A stretch of DNA of 64,000 nucleotides from CAZNPL01 sp964574815 (GCA_964574815.1 CAZNPL010000018.1:1-64000), one strand, 5' to 3'; positions 1-9,680 are shown, counted from the first letter of the stretch. Numbers and translations are program-made. Notes: a model not told the origin generated them from the sequence alone.

Positions 1-492
1 ATTTCGAGTACTTTTTTGAAATCAAGCGAACCAATCACGCTTGATCAGGGGCTAGAGCAGCAGCAAGTCACGGTCCCACCGTATGGAGACTGGCATCCGG
101 AGCAGTTCCGCATCGGCGCGTATACTGAGGGGCAATACAGTCTGAAGTTCGATGGCGATATTGATGAAGTCAGGGTCTATGACGGCCCCGTCGACCTCTG
201 CGTGGATGTCGCAGACTGCGACGATTCCAGCGCCTGCACGTACGACGAGTGCGCTAGCTTGGTGTGTCACAACACACCCAGACTCTACGGGGACGTCAAT
301 GGCGACGGTACCGTCAATCTGTTCGACATTTTCTGTATCCTGGATCTGATCGCGGGCAACCCGGTCGACCCTGAGTGCAACAAAGTGAACGCCGACACCG
401 AACCGTGCGCCGGTAACGATACGGTCAATGTGCTCGATGCATTCGCGGTGCTCGACGCCATCGCTGGCCACGACCAGTGTTCATGTCCGTGA
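1..492 (+). CDS. C-terminal part of secreted LamG/dockerin-like protein (5' truncated)
   Basis: The frame is open from base 1, so the gene begins outside the window. The visible 163 residues start with the end of a LamG (concanavalin-like) domain, recognised by DGDIDEVRVYDGP. A short cysteine-rich hook follows (CDDSSACTYDEC) and then two EF-hand-like dockerin repeats, DVNGDGTVNLFDIF and GNDTVNVLDAF. The same hook-plus-dockerin C-terminus ends the minus-strand proteins at 45027-47153 and, followed by one further domain, 49589-57649, so this is a family module of the organism. By family knowledge such modules bind calcium and may dock to cohesin domains or the cell surface. The ligand-binding role of the LamG part is inferred. 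The codon used for TTG at base 16 is not a real start. Confidence 0.8.
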   Translation: MSSTFLKSSEPITLDQGLEQQQVTVPPYGDWHPEQFRIGAYTEGQYSLKFDGDIDEVRVYDGPVDLCVDVADCDDSSACTYDECASLVCHNTPRLYGDVNGDGTVNLFDIFCILDLIAGNPVDPECNKVNADTEPCAGNDTVNVLDAFAVLDAIAGHDQCSCP

Positions 493-598
493 GGTGATGG
501 ATCGATACAATGGATTCGCGACGGTCGTGGACGCACGCGGCGCCCTCGGTGGGGAAACAACGAATTCCCCTGTGCGCCGGCCGAATCCGGCAGAACGG

Positions 599-3388
599 AT
601 GAGACAAGTGCAAACAAGTCGAAGAGTGCCGGTGCTCATCACCTGCGTAAGCCTCGCGCTTTGCTGCACCGCGCGTCCAACTCATGGGCAGAGCTACCCA
701 AACGCTTCGCTCGACCAGGCTACGCACGAGACCGTTTCCCAATTGGACCTACAGAGGTTTGACGGCCTGGACGAAGAGGGTCTGCAAGCCGAATACGAGT
801 GGGCTTTGGAAATGGCGGTGCTCTGTCTGGAGAACCTGGATTCGATTGGGGATCGGGAGGCGTGGTGGCAGTTTCCGTATGAGTTCCAGCGCCACGCCGG
901 GCGTACGGCGCGGTTTCGTGGTTTCGCGGAGCAGGCAATTGACGACTATGATACAGCGATTCTTTTTGCCAGGGAAAGCCTGCGCCGACGCCCGACGGCG
1001 GACACACGTCCTGGTATGGACCTTTACACTCAACAAGTCGAAGACATGATCCTCCGCGACATCGCCGACACGTACTTCACAATCGGAGCGACGAAGTCCG
1101 CGAGAGATTTGACGAACTGGATCATAGGCCGCGTACGGACTAGACAGGAAACCGCAAGGGAAGATACGGACCGTCTGGCCCGAATCGATCAAAGGGAGGG
1201 ACGGTTCTTCGATTCCGTAAGCGCGCAACAGTCCCTGGTACGTGAGATCGAACCGATTGAGGTCGCTGAGTATATAGGCATCTATCCTGAACTGGCTCAT
1301 GTGGCCGCAAGCCGTGGGTGGGCGGAGACCGTCCGCAGAGATGACGTACGAGGAGTGCTGGACGAGATCGCGCCTCGACTGAACACACTGCGCGAACTCT
1401 ATTGCGGATTGGCACGCGCTTGTCGGCTCAACGGGCAGTTTTCTGAGGCAGAACACGCCCTCGAAACGGCGGAGTTGACGACGTGGGGCTCTGCCCCTTT
1501 CTTTCGGGAGAACCTCGACCTTTGGGTTGATCGCGAACGGGCGTTCCTTGCGTTGGGTCGTGGCCGGCCGGCTGAATCCTTGAAGTGGGCGAGCAGGTGT
1601 TTGGAAAAGTACGGCACGAGCCCTCCCGAACGCGTTGAACTGCTCGATCTCGCCAGCAGAGCCTTGGAGCAGCTTGGGCAATTGCAGGCCGCGTTCGATC
1701 GGCTCAAGGAAGCCATCGCCATCGTCGAGCAGCGACGGGCCAACCTGATCTTCGATGTGAACAAGCAAACCTTCGTCGGTCAGTACGCTGACTTATACCG
1801 CCGCGCGGCCGAACTGGTCATCAGGATCGGGCAGGGCCGGTCCGACGCTGGCAGCCAGAAGGATGGCAGACTTGCCTCGTTCGACCGGCGCACGGTCGAA
1901 GCGTCGCTCGAGTGGGCGGAGCGCTCCAAGGGGCGGGCCATGCTGGATGCCATGCGCCGGCTGGACAGCGAGATGGCCGCCGCCCGTGATCGGGGCGACT
2001 TGGAGGCAATCCGAAAAACCAGGGACCTGGCCGGGAAGGTGGTCACAATACACGAGATTCAAAACGCCGCGTGGCTACCAAAGGGCGCAGCGTTGCTCGA
2101 ATACATGCTGACCGAGCGGGGCGCGTGGGTTTGGGTGGTCACCGCGGATTCTGCGCATCTGACACGTATCGATGCAGCCGTTAATCAGATCGAAGAGAAC
2201 GCCGAGGCATTGAGACAGGCGTTACTGCCGACCGCACCTCGTGACGAGTCGTGGATCAAACCCGCGACCTGGCTCTATGACGCTCTGATTCGGCCGGTTG
2301 CGGGGCGGATTCGCGAGTCTACCCACCTGGTGATTGTGGCCGACGGTGTGCTGCGAGAGATTCCTTTCGAGACGTTTGTCGATCGCATGGCCGGCGATGA
2401 TTGGAAAACGGGCCTGCTGATAAGTCGAAAGGTAATCTCTTACGCCCCGTCGGCCACTGTCCTGGAGCACATCAGCCGCAGACCGCGGGGCAGAAACTGG
2501 AAGTCCGATTACTGGGGATTCGCGTCCACGCGGTTTCGTTCAGGCGATCTCAAGGCGCCACCAGCTCCGGTCGACCCGGTAAAGGAGGTTCTCCGGTCCG
2601 TCCGCGGGCTTGATTTCGCTCCGCTGCCCATGGCTGAGGATGAGATCAAGAGTGCCGCCGGGAGTTTCCCTGCTCAGCGGCGCCGCACGTTCATCGATTA
2701 CAAGCAAGACGGCCAAACGGCCAAGGACGTTCTTCTTGAAGCAAGTCGGACGCGCGTCCTCGCTGGGGTTCGGTACCTGCATTTCGCCACACACACCCTG
2801 CTGGCACCGGAGCGGCCCTTCGACACGGGCCTGGTGCTCTCGCCGCCGTATGTCGACGACTTGGAAACGGGCGCGATGACCCGGACAGAGGCAACCGGGC
2901 GTTCGAATCGGTCGCCTACTCCGCCTTCGCGGGATGGGATTGGCGCAATCGATCCCCCAGGTTCCACGGATGTCGGTGACCTGAACGGCCTGCCGTTTCG
3001 GCCGACCAAGCTGAATCGGGCGGCATGTATTCTCTCGCTACGGGAAATCGCAGAGCTTGACTTGGGATGCGAACTCGTCGTGTTAAGCTCGTGCCAGGGG
3101 CTGGGCGGGTCCCCTGTCGACGGCGATTGGTTGACGGGCCTGGCACGGGCGTTCTTCGTCGCTGGCAGCGAGGCCGTCATCTGCACGCTGTGGGACGTTT
3201 CGGACGCCGACGCCCAAGAAATCACCTCCGCTACGTTTCACGCCATGCAATTCCCGTCTGAGTCTGACGTCGGCTCACCGGCCGAGGCACTGCGCCGGGC
3301 AAAGCTCTCTCTGATCGGAGCGCCCCGCCATTCTCACCCTGCCAACTGGGCCGGATTCGTGTGCTACGGAGGCCTTTCAGGTCGGTGA
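599..3388 (+). CDS. Secreted TPR-region CHAT-domain protein (caspase-like peptidase)
   Basis: About 929 residues. I chose ATG 599 because it begins a credible signal peptide (MRQVQTSRRVPVLITCVSLA); the frame is open further upstream but overlaps the previous gene. Residues about 50-480 are helical, TPR-like repeats. The C-terminal third is a CHAT domain (Caspase HetF Associated with TPRs): the conserved block around LVIVADGVLREIPFE, the catalytic histidine in HFATHT (His732) and the catalytic cysteine in LSSCQG (Cys832), then AFFVAGSEAVICTLWDV. Both members of the dyad are present, so protease activity is plausible. CHAT proteins act in signalling or defence cascades; an exported version would act in the periplasm or outside. 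Substrate unknown. The gene starts 107 bases after the preceding dockerin gene. Confidence 0.85.
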   Translation: MRQVQTSRRVPVLITCVSLALCCTARPTHGQSYPNASLDQATHETVSQLDLQRFDGLDEEGLQAEYEWALEMAVLCLENLDSIGDREAWWQFPYEFQRHAGRTARFRGFAEQAIDDYDTAILFARESLRRRPTADTRPGMDLYTQQVEDMILRDIADTYFTIGATKSARDLTNWIIGRVRTRQETAREDTDRLARIDQREGRFFDSVSAQQSLVREIEPIEVAEYIGIYPELAHVAASRGWAETVRRDDVRGVLDEIAPRLNTLRELYCGLARACRLNGQFSEAEHALETAELTTWGSAPFFRENLDLWVDRERAFLALGRGRPAESLKWASRCLEKYGTSPPERVELLDLASRALEQLGQLQAAFDRLKEAIAIVEQRRANLIFDVNKQTFVGQYADLYRRAAELVIRIGQGRSDAGSQKDGRLASFDRRTVEASLEWAERSKGRAMLDAMRRLDSEMAAARDRGDLEAIRKTRDLAGKVVTIHEIQNAAWLPKGAALLEYMLTERGAWVWVVTADSAHLTRIDAAVNQIEENAEALRQALLPTAPRDESWIKPATWLYDALIRPVAGRIRESTHLVIVADGVLREIPFETFVDRMAGDDWKTGLLISRKVISYAPSATVLEHISRRPRGRNWKSDYWGFASTRFRSGDLKAPPAPVDPVKEVLRSVRGLDFAPLPMAEDEIKSAAGSFPAQRRRTFIDYKQDGQTAKDVLLEASRTRVLAGVRYLHFATHTLLAPERPFDTGLVLSPPYVDDLETGAMTRTEATGRSNRSPTPPSRDGIGAIDPPGSTDVGDLNGLPFRPTKLNRAACILSLREIAELDLGCELVVLSSCQGLGGSPVDGDWLTGLARAFFVAGSEAVICTLWDVSDADAQEITSATFHAMQFPSESDVGSPAEALRRAKLSLIGAPRHSHPANWAGFVCYGGLSGR

Positions 3389-3461
3389 GTGGCCTTGATT
3401 TCCTAACAAATACCTAATAAACTCTGCGCTTCGAAGTTTGGAAACGGACGACGGAGTTCCC

Positions 3462-4529
3462 ATGCGACGCGTGGCCAATCCGCCCAATCCCTACGAAAGC
3501 CAGTACCACGAGTGGCTCGAGCCGCCTCCGCCGGTCGCGGTCGAAGTCTATGAAGAGACCGCCCGCAGCATCGTCTCCGAAAACGACAGCCCGGACCTGC
3601 CCTTCCGCTGGTCGGCCAACCCCTACCGCGGGTGCCAGCATGCCTGCGATTATTGCTACGCCCGCCCCTACCACGAATACCTCGGCTTCGGCGCCGGCAC
3701 CGATTTCGACACCCGCCTCGTCGTCAAAATCAACGCCCCCGAACTGCTAAGCCAGGCGTTTCAGCGCCCGTCGTGGCGGGGCGAGTCCGTCAACTTCTCC
3801 GGCATCACCGATTGCTACCAGCCGCTCGAGGCCGTCTGGGGTCTGACCCGCCAATGCCTCGAAGTCTGCCGCGACCACGCTAACCCGGCCGTCGTCGTCA
3901 CGAAAGGATACCTCGTCGTTCGCGACGCCGATCTGCTGCGAGCGCTCGACAAACGCGCCGGGGTAACGGTCTACCTCAGCATACCGTTCGCCAATGACGC
4001 CGATGCCCGGCTCATCGAACCACACGCACCGCCGCCGAGCCGCCGCTTCGAGGCCATCCGCCGCCTCCGAGAAGCGGGCGTCCCGGTCGGCATCCTCGTC
4101 GCACCGCTCATCCCGGGCCTGAACGACCGCGACATCCCGCCGATCCTCGAGCGTGCGGTCGCCGCCGGAGCGTACTCGGCCGGTTATCAAGCCTTGCGTC
4201 TCCCCGGCTCCACCGAAAAGGTCTTCCTCGAACGACTGAGACAGAAACTCCCCATGCGCGCCGAACGGATCGAGAACCGCATCCGCGACATCCGCGACGG
4301 CCGGCTCGACGATTCGCGCTTCGGCTGCCGGATGACCGGCCAGGGCGCCTACTGGGACAGCATCCGCCGCCTCTTCGCGGTTTCAGTCCGCCGCTTTGGC
4401 CTGCAACGCCTGCGCCCGCCGGAGGCGTTACGCAAACCGGCGGGGAATTCGTCCAGCAGAGATGGGCAGTTGGCGTTCGATTTTGAGCAAAAAAACGAGA
4501 CAAAAGTCCGGAGAAGGCCGAAACAATGA
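3462..4529 (+). CDS. PA0069-family radical SAM protein
   Basis: About 355 residues. ATG 3462 is preceded by GGAG at a normal distance and fits better than the upstream TTG 3438. The motif NPYRGCQHACDYC carries the C-x3-C-x2-C cluster (Cys58, Cys62, Cys65) that binds the 4Fe-4S centre of radical SAM enzymes. The surrounding NPYRG and YARPYHEYLGFGAG text matches the PA0069/Rv2578c group, related to spore photoproduct lyase-like radical SAM proteins. Function in this group is not established; roles in DNA or nucleotide repair have been suggested by relationship only. The C-terminal 40 residues are basic and variable. It follows the CHAT gene by 73 bases but has its own ribosome-binding site. Confidence 0.85.
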   Translation: MRRVANPPNPYESQYHEWLEPPPPVAVEVYEETARSIVSENDSPDLPFRWSANPYRGCQHACDYCYARPYHEYLGFGAGTDFDTRLVVKINAPELLSQAFQRPSWRGESVNFSGITDCYQPLEAVWGLTRQCLEVCRDHANPAVVVTKGYLVVRDADLLRALDKRAGVTVYLSIPFANDADARLIEPHAPPPSRRFEAIRRLREAGVPVGILVAPLIPGLNDRDIPPILERAVAAGAYSAGYQALRLPGSTEKVFLERLRQKLPMRAERIENRIRDIRDGRLDDSRFGCRMTGQGAYWDSIRRLFAVSVRRFGLQRLRPPEALRKPAGNSSSRDGQLAFDFEQKNETKVRRRPKQ

Positions 4530-4691
4530 AGTTTCAGGCGTGTGCCCCCGCCCCGGCTGACTTCACCTTCATGCTACAAACATCGAGTTTCTTCCCCGCC
4601 CGCGAAGATTCTCCTCATCCTGCGCACGTAAGTTCATCGTTGGCAGCAGCTTGCATCGCGCGAGGAGCCTCTTCCTCCGTCCCGGAGCCTG

Positions 4692-4744
4692 CCCGCCTCA
4701 GGCGGGTCCTTCCGTCCCTCCCTTGGATTGCGGCCAAAGGCCGC
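4692..4744. repeat. Two short palindromes in intergenic region 4530-4994
   Basis: Two hairpins with three-base loops lie close together: CCCGCC-tca-GGCGGG at 4692-4706 and GCGGCC-aaa-GGCCGC at 4730-4744. Between them is GTCCTTCC GTCCCTCC, two copies of the octamer also found at 9737 and 32138. The rest of the 465-base gap (4530-4994) shows no gene I can support; open frames across it lack a start with a ribosome-binding site. Confidence 0.5.
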
Positions 4745-4994
4745 GCTGCGTTTTCGCTTTGAATCGTCGCCGCTGAACCACTACGATAAACCATTGCTTG
4801 TTCGGGCACGGGTACACATCGGAAATGTCATTGAATCCCGGCGACCGGCCGTAGCCGTGCGCAGTTGTCGAGTCGGGGCCAGAATGCGCGGGCCTGCCCT
4901 CGGAAGGCCGGACGGTCGCGATTTCAAGCCGACCGCCGGTGAACCGAACAGGACCACGCCCATCCATCCTCACGAGGATCGAGGAGTCAAACGA

Positions 4995-6185
4995 ATGTTG
5001 ATTCAATCCATAAGACGTACGGCCGGCTTGGCATGTCTGGTCGCATTTGCGGCAATGGCCGACCACGCGTCCGCCCAGTCGGCCCCAGACCAAAGAACGG
5101 AAGCCGCAAAGCCCGCGACTGGAAGCGCGAATGAAGCGGATGCCACAAGTCCCGCGACATCCGGCGGCATCACGAACGAGGATATCTGGAATCTCCTCAA
5201 CAGCGTTTCAAGTCGCGTAGACACGACGGTCAACCGGGCGACGGATGCGCGGGATGCCGCAGTGGAAGTGCGCGAGGGCGTACGCGATGGAGTCAGCGCC
5301 CTGACAGGCCAATTGCGCACGGCCATCGACGGCGCCCTGGCCGACCTGGAGCGTATCGTCGCCGACGAGCTCGGCGGCACAGAGTTCATCGCCTTTACCG
5401 ACGGTCCGAACTCGTGTTCGGCCTCCTTGTGCGAACCCTTCCGGCAGGAACTGCTCTCGCTCCTTCTCGATCTCGAATCCAGCGCCAACGGGATCTTCGT
5501 CGTCACCGGGCTCAACCAATTTCAAATCGATTTTCAGCGCATCCGAGGCGTGATTCAAAACCTCCCGGGAAGGGTGTTGTTCCCGTTGTACCGCGTTCTG
5601 CAAGTGGACAACGGTGATCTCCTGGGGTCACTTTCCGATCTGCTGTCCGAGCTCGACGCCGACCTGGATCTCGTCCAGGACGTATTCGAAACTGAAAGTG
5701 AAAGACCGAGGGCCGCCGGCCCCGGCACCCCGATCTGCACCGCAATGACGGAAACGCCCTTCATTTACGAGAACATCGTCATTCGCAATACCGGCAGAGC
5801 AATCGCCCTCAAGGTGATCGCGAAGATCCTCGAGGCCCTGGGCGAAACCACCGCTTCCGCCGACGCCGGCGTCCACGGCTACGTGCACATTACTTATGAG
5901 GAGAACTTCCCCAAGAAGTTCGCCGCCGTTCTCGAAGCGCTCAGCGATTCGGAGTTCTACATCGCCCGTGCGGTCAACAGCAAGCTGGAGTTCTGCCTGA
6001 TGCTGCAGGTCCAGATCGATGCCCAGCAGCGCCAGGACGACCTGGTGAACGGGCAAGCGCAAATCCTGGACGCCATCCGGGGCAACGCCGACCTCGACCA
6101 GGACGGCAACACCAACCTGAACGACTACTCGCTGTTCCACCAAAAGCTCGAAGCGCCGAAACCGACCGACGAGTCAGACCTATGA
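4995..6185 (+). CDS. Secreted protein of unknown family with EF-hand-like C-terminus, paralogue 1
   Basis: About 396 residues. ATG 4995 has GAGGAG about seven bases upstream and starts a signal peptide (LVAFAAMADHASAQ). I do not recognise the family. The body has a helical region around NLLNSVSSRVDTTVNRATDA with heptad-like spacing, then conserved stretches such as GLNQFQIDFQRIR and ENFPKKFAAVLEALSDSEFY. The end carries a calcium-loop-like DLDQDGNTNLNDYSLF, typical of a single dockerin/EF-hand repeat. The next gene is a clear paralogue over the whole body and overlaps by four bases (ATGA), so the two are co-translated and probably act together outside the cytoplasm. Function unknown. Confidence 0.75.
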   Translation: MLIQSIRRTAGLACLVAFAAMADHASAQSAPDQRTEAAKPATGSANEADATSPATSGGITNEDIWNLLNSVSSRVDTTVNRATDARDAAVEVREGVRDGVSALTGQLRTAIDGALADLERIVADELGGTEFIAFTDGPNSCSASLCEPFRQELLSLLLDLESSANGIFVVTGLNQFQIDFQRIRGVIQNLPGRVLFPLYRVLQVDNGDLLGSLSDLLSELDADLDLVQDVFETESERPRAAGPGTPICTAMTETPFIYENIVIRNTGRAIALKVIAKILEALGETTASADAGVHGYVHITYEENFPKKFAAVLEALSDSEFYIARAVNSKLEFCLMLQVQIDAQQRQDDLVNGQAQILDAIRGNADLDQDGNTNLNDYSLFHQKLEAPKPTDESDL

Positions 6186-7753
6186 CCAACATCGCCCAAA
6201 GCAGATCGGAGATCGCCCATCCACGAAACGCAACGGTTCTGTTTACCATAGTGCAGTTATTGGGTGCTCTTTCCTTCGCGCCGTGCGCCCTCGCCCAGGC
6301 CGAAAATGACGCGGCAGGCCTCTGCAACCCCGCCGACGTGTGCAACGATCCTGATTGCAGCACCGCGGCCCGATGTTCCGCAGGGTGTTTCGGCAACCCG
6401 ACCTGCGCCACGCAATGCGGAGGAAGTCCGTGTAATGTCGGCTGCAGCCTGGGCGTTTGCGGACCCGGTTGCCCGCAGGAATGCAATCCGGCCACCTGTC
6501 CGCAAAACCTCTGCACCGGGCAGTGCGGAGATCCCGATTGCAAGGTGGCGTGCGGCGGGAGTCCGTGCAACGCGGGCTGTCCCAATCGATGTGATCCGGT
6601 TCAGTGCCCGACGAACGCACTCTGCCTTCCGACCTGCGGCGGCAACGAATGCAACGCCGGCTGCACACCGGGCGTATGTGGATCGGGCTGCCCACAGGAG
6701 TGCGATCCGGTCCTCTGCCCGCAGAATGTCATCCCGTGCACGTGGGAACTCCTCAACCGCGTTTCGACTCGCGTGGACACCGCGGTCAACCGGACGACGG
6801 ATGCGCGGGACGCCGCGGAAGAAGTACGTCAGGGCGTCCGTGACGGTGCGGCTGCATTGACAGGTCAATTGCGCACGGCGGTCGAGGGGGCCCTGGCCGA
6901 CCTGGACCGTATCGTGACCGACGAGCTCGCCGGCGAGGATTTCAACGCCTTTACCGAGGGGCCAAACGCCTGCTCGCCTGCGTCGTGCAAACCCTTCCGG
7001 CAGGAACTCATGTCGCTTCTTCTCAACATCGAGTCCGGTGGCAACGGGATCTTCGTCATGACCGGGCTCAACCAGCTTCAACTCGATTTTCAGCGCATGC
7101 GGGACCTGATCGAAAACCTGCCGGGAAGGGTGTTGTTCCCCCTGCACCGCGCTCTGCAAGCGGACAACGGCGATTTGCTCGGGGCTCTTTCCAATCTCCT
7201 GACCGAGCTCCACGCCGATCAGGATCTGATCCAGGACGTATTTGCCGCCGAAAACCGCGCCCTGTCGGCCGACCGCCCCGGCACTCCGATCTGCACCGCG
7301 ATGACCGAAACGCCGCTTGCCTTCGAGATCATCGTCATTCGCAACACCGCCAGAGCCATCGCCCTGAAGGTGGTCGCGAAAATCCTGGAGGCCCTCGGCG
7401 AAACCAGCGCGTCCGCCGATGCCGGCGTGCACGGCTACGCGCACATCACCTATAAGGAGAACTTTCCGAAGAAATTTGCCGCCGTTCTGGAAGCGCTCAG
7501 CCAATCAGAATTTTACATCGCCCACGCCGTAAACAGCAAACTGGAGTTCTGCTTGACGCTGCAAGTCGAGATCGACGCCCGGCAGCACCAGGACAACTTG
7601 GCGAACGGGCAAACGCAGATCCTGGACGCTCTCCGAGGCAACGCCGACCTGAACTACGACGGAAACATCGACCTGAAGGACTTCGCCGTCTTCCAACAGA
7701 AGTTCGGCTCGACGGGCGTCACACTGCCGCCGCCAAATCCACCGGCCCGATGA
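6182..7753 (+). CDS. Secreted protein of unknown family with added cysteine-rich region, paralogue 2
   Basis: 523 residues, starting in the stop codon of the preceding gene (ATGA). After a signal peptide (ending near APCALAQA) comes an insert of about 140 residues with 30 cysteines, built from units such as CGGSPCNAGC and CGPGCPQEC, absent from the upstream paralogue. From residue about 180 the protein aligns with its neighbour: TRVDTAVNRTTDARDAAEEV, DFQRMRDLIENLPGRVLFPL, ENFPKKFAAVLEALSQSEFY. It ends in the EF-hand-like DLNYDGNIDLKDF. The cysteine block is probably a disulphide-stabilised extracellular module. The pair is a tandem duplication in which one copy gained or the other lost this module. 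Function unknown. Confidence 0.75.
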   Translation: MTNIAQSRSEIAHPRNATVLFTIVQLLGALSFAPCALAQAENDAAGLCNPADVCNDPDCSTAARCSAGCFGNPTCATQCGGSPCNVGCSLGVCGPGCPQECNPATCPQNLCTGQCGDPDCKVACGGSPCNAGCPNRCDPVQCPTNALCLPTCGGNECNAGCTPGVCGSGCPQECDPVLCPQNVIPCTWELLNRVSTRVDTAVNRTTDARDAAEEVRQGVRDGAAALTGQLRTAVEGALADLDRIVTDELAGEDFNAFTEGPNACSPASCKPFRQELMSLLLNIESGGNGIFVMTGLNQLQLDFQRMRDLIENLPGRVLFPLHRALQADNGDLLGALSNLLTELHADQDLIQDVFAAENRALSADRPGTPICTAMTETPLAFEIIVIRNTARAIALKVVAKILEALGETSASADAGVHGYAHITYKENFPKKFAAVLEALSQSEFYIAHAVNSKLEFCLTLQVEIDARQHQDNLANGQTQILDALRGNADLNYDGNIDLKDFAVFQQKFGSTGVTLPPPNPPAR

Positions 7754-7844
7754 AACAGAGCGGTCCGGAGTCTCGCGCCCGAAAGAGGCACATGCGCGCC
7801 CGCCCGTCTTCTGATTTCTGTCCCCTCTATTGTGTACAACCATC

Positions 7845-8627
7845 CTATAATGCCGATACCACATCCCGCATTCGGTATAGGCCTGGCGGTTTACCATGAA
7901 TCCACGCGACGGCGTGCAAAGCGCCTCGTACGAAGACGTCGCGTGAGTGAGCGGTGTGGGAGAGGGTGATCGATTCTTCCGGGCCGCCGAAGTGGACCTC
8001 GTGGCGGCTGACAAGCGCACCCATCCGAATCGCGTGAATGCCGATCTGACACGCCGGGCGTTCGCCGGTTTGCCCGGCTCTTCCGAATACGACGTCGCGC
8101 TCCCGATCACGGCCGGTGGCTTCGATGATGGCGTCGGCCAGGGCGATGGCCGTTCCGCTGGGCGCGTCCACCTTCTTCCTGTGGTGGTGCTCGATGATCT
8201 CTGTGTCGAATTCATCGCCGAGGCGCTGCGCGATCTGGCCGACCATTTCCAACATGAGGTTGACCCCGATGCTGAAGTTTGCGGCTTTCAGAATTGGAAT
8301 CCGCTTGGCGGCATTTTCAATTCGGCCCGATTGGGCGTCCGTGTAGCCGGTGGCGCCGATGACCATGGCCGCGCCGGCTCCTTCGCAGTGTTCGAGCCAA
8401 GGCATTGTTCCGGCAGGGATCGAAAAATCGAGCAGGACGTCGAAGGGCGTTTCCGTTGATGCAGCAAGCGTGACCGACTTGGAGCCGGCGTGAACCTTGT
8501 GGCCGAGTTGAGGGTCATCCGGGCGGGTCAGGGCGGTGGTGAGTTCGAAGCGGTTGTATTCAGGCAGGAGGGCAAGCGTGCGGCGACCCATGCGTCCGGT
8601 TGCTCCGAGGAGGGCCAGCCTGATCAT
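7845..8627 (-). CDS. dapB: 4-hydroxy-tetrahydrodipicolinate reductase
   Basis: 260 residues, normal for DapB. It reduces 4-hydroxy-tetrahydrodipicolinate with NAD(P)H in the lysine/meso-diaminopimelate pathway in the cytoplasm. The N-terminal Rossmann motif is GATGRMG, and the signature EIIEHHHRKKVDAPSGTA contains the catalytic His and Lys; LLDFS and GATGYT are also conserved. It is the last gene of the minus-strand group NUDIX-rhomboid-M50-dapB, 30 bases after the M50 gene, and is probably read from the promoter at 11272-11299. It converges with the secreted paralogue gene ending at 7753. Confidence 0.95.
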   Translation of the reverse strand: MIRLALLGATGRMGRRTLALLPEYNRFELTTALTRPDDPQLGHKVHAGSKSVTLAASTETPFDVLLDFSIPAGTMPWLEHCEGAGAAMVIGATGYTDAQSGRIENAAKRIPILKAANFSIGVNLMLEMVGQIAQRLGDEFDTEIIEHHHRKKVDAPSGTAIALADAIIEATGRDRERDVVFGRAGQTGERPACQIGIHAIRMGALVSRHEVHFGGPEESITLSHTAHSRDVFVRGALHAVAWIHGKPPGLYRMRDVVSAL

Positions 8628-8657
8628 GGGAATGCTCCTGCGTTCGCGGGGAATAGG

Positions 8658-9680
8658 TCAGCCCTGGGTCCGCTGGCGATTGGTCTCTTCCTCGAGAATC
8701 CGACGTTCTTTCGGCGTCAGTGACGCAATCCCGCTTCGGTGGACTTTCACGAGGATCTCGTCAACGAGACGGCGATGCTCTTCCCTGCGCTGCGCCTCGC
8801 GCCGAGCCTTTTCGGCCTCGCGGCGTGCGCGGCGGCGCTCCCAGTACGACGGCTTTCGCTCGGCGCGCGGCTCGCCGCGTTCGAGCGACGTATAGCCCTG
8901 GGAGAAGTCGTATCCGAATTCGTTGTCGGCGTCGAACATGCCGGCTTTGAGCATCTGCCGCTGCTGCCAACAGGTAAAGTATCCGAAGAACGCGATGGCG
9001 AAGAGCAGGATCTCGCGCGTGAACAGTCCGATCACGCCGAAGGCGATGGCGCCGACCATGCCGATGCCGGATGCGATGTTGGTGGCGTCCCGATAGCCAC
9101 GAGGGGGCCAGAGCAGGCACTGCAGAATGCGTCCGCCGTCGAGCGGAAATACTGGAGCGAGATTGAACAACAGGATGATCAGGTTCAGCGTGAAGAATAT
9201 CACCAGCCAGTCGTGGAGGCTTGACATGACGGGGGCGGCGGTGACAAACGGTTTGAAGGGGTTAAGAGGCAGAGCGGCGGGCGTGCCCAGCCAGACGAGC
9301 ACGAACGCGCCCGTGAGAATCAGAAAGAGCACGTTGACCAATGGTCCGGCGGCGGCGGTGATCAGGTTGGCCCGCGCGGTGTGCGGGGGGCTGGTGTAGG
9401 CCAGACCGCCGAGCGGCCACATGAGGATTTCGCGGGCGTCGCCGCCGGTGAAGCGTGCGCCGAAGCAGTGGCCGAATTCGTGGGCCAGAACAATGCCGAA
9501 GAGCATGATGATCTGGCCAACGGCGTACTGCAGTGCGATCCAGTTGAGGCCGTCGCGGATCTCGGCGGCGAGGAGCACGAGTGCTCCGAAGATGAAGAGC
9601 AGGTGGAGTCGGATGTCGATGCCGAAGAGGCGTCCAACCTTGAACGACCAGTTGATGGGATTGTCGAGTTTGCTGCCCAC
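8658..9680 (-). CDS. M50-family site-2-protease-like membrane metalloprotease
   Basis: 340 residues with about six hydrophobic segments. The zinc motif HEFGH is at residues 67-71 and the third ligand motif in PVFPLDGGRIL lies near residue 180, as in SpoIVFB/sll0862-type M50 proteases. These cut transmembrane segments of substrates inside the membrane, often in anti-sigma factor release. The C-terminal 80 residues are cytosolic, strongly charged, and end with a block (VDEILVKVHRSGIASLTPKE) nearly the same as the tail of the rhomboid protease encoded just upstream (DUF6576-type). ATG 9680 gives a complete N-terminus. Position between rhomboid and dapB suggests co-transcription. Substrate unknown. 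Confidence 0.88.
   Translation of the reverse strand: MGSKLDNPINWSFKVGRLFGIDIRLHLLFIFGALVLLAAEIRDGLNWIALQYAVGQIIMLFGIVLAHEFGHCFGARFTGGDAREILMWPLGGLAYTSPPHTARANLITAAAGPLVNVLFLILTGAFVLVWLGTPAALPLNPFKPFVTAAPVMSSLHDWLVIFFTLNLIILLFNLAPVFPLDGGRILQCLLWPPRGYRDATNIASGIGMVGAIAFGVIGLFTREILLFAIAFFGYFTCWQQRQMLKAGMFDADNEFGYDFSQGYTSLERGEPRAERKPSYWERRRARREAEKARREAQRREEHRRLVDEILVKVHRSGIASLTPKERRILEEETNRQRTQG

Noticed and set aside
7846..7851. Perfect TATAAT on the plus strand
   Set aside because: No matching -35 at 16-18 bases and it would read antisense into dapB with no gene downstream.
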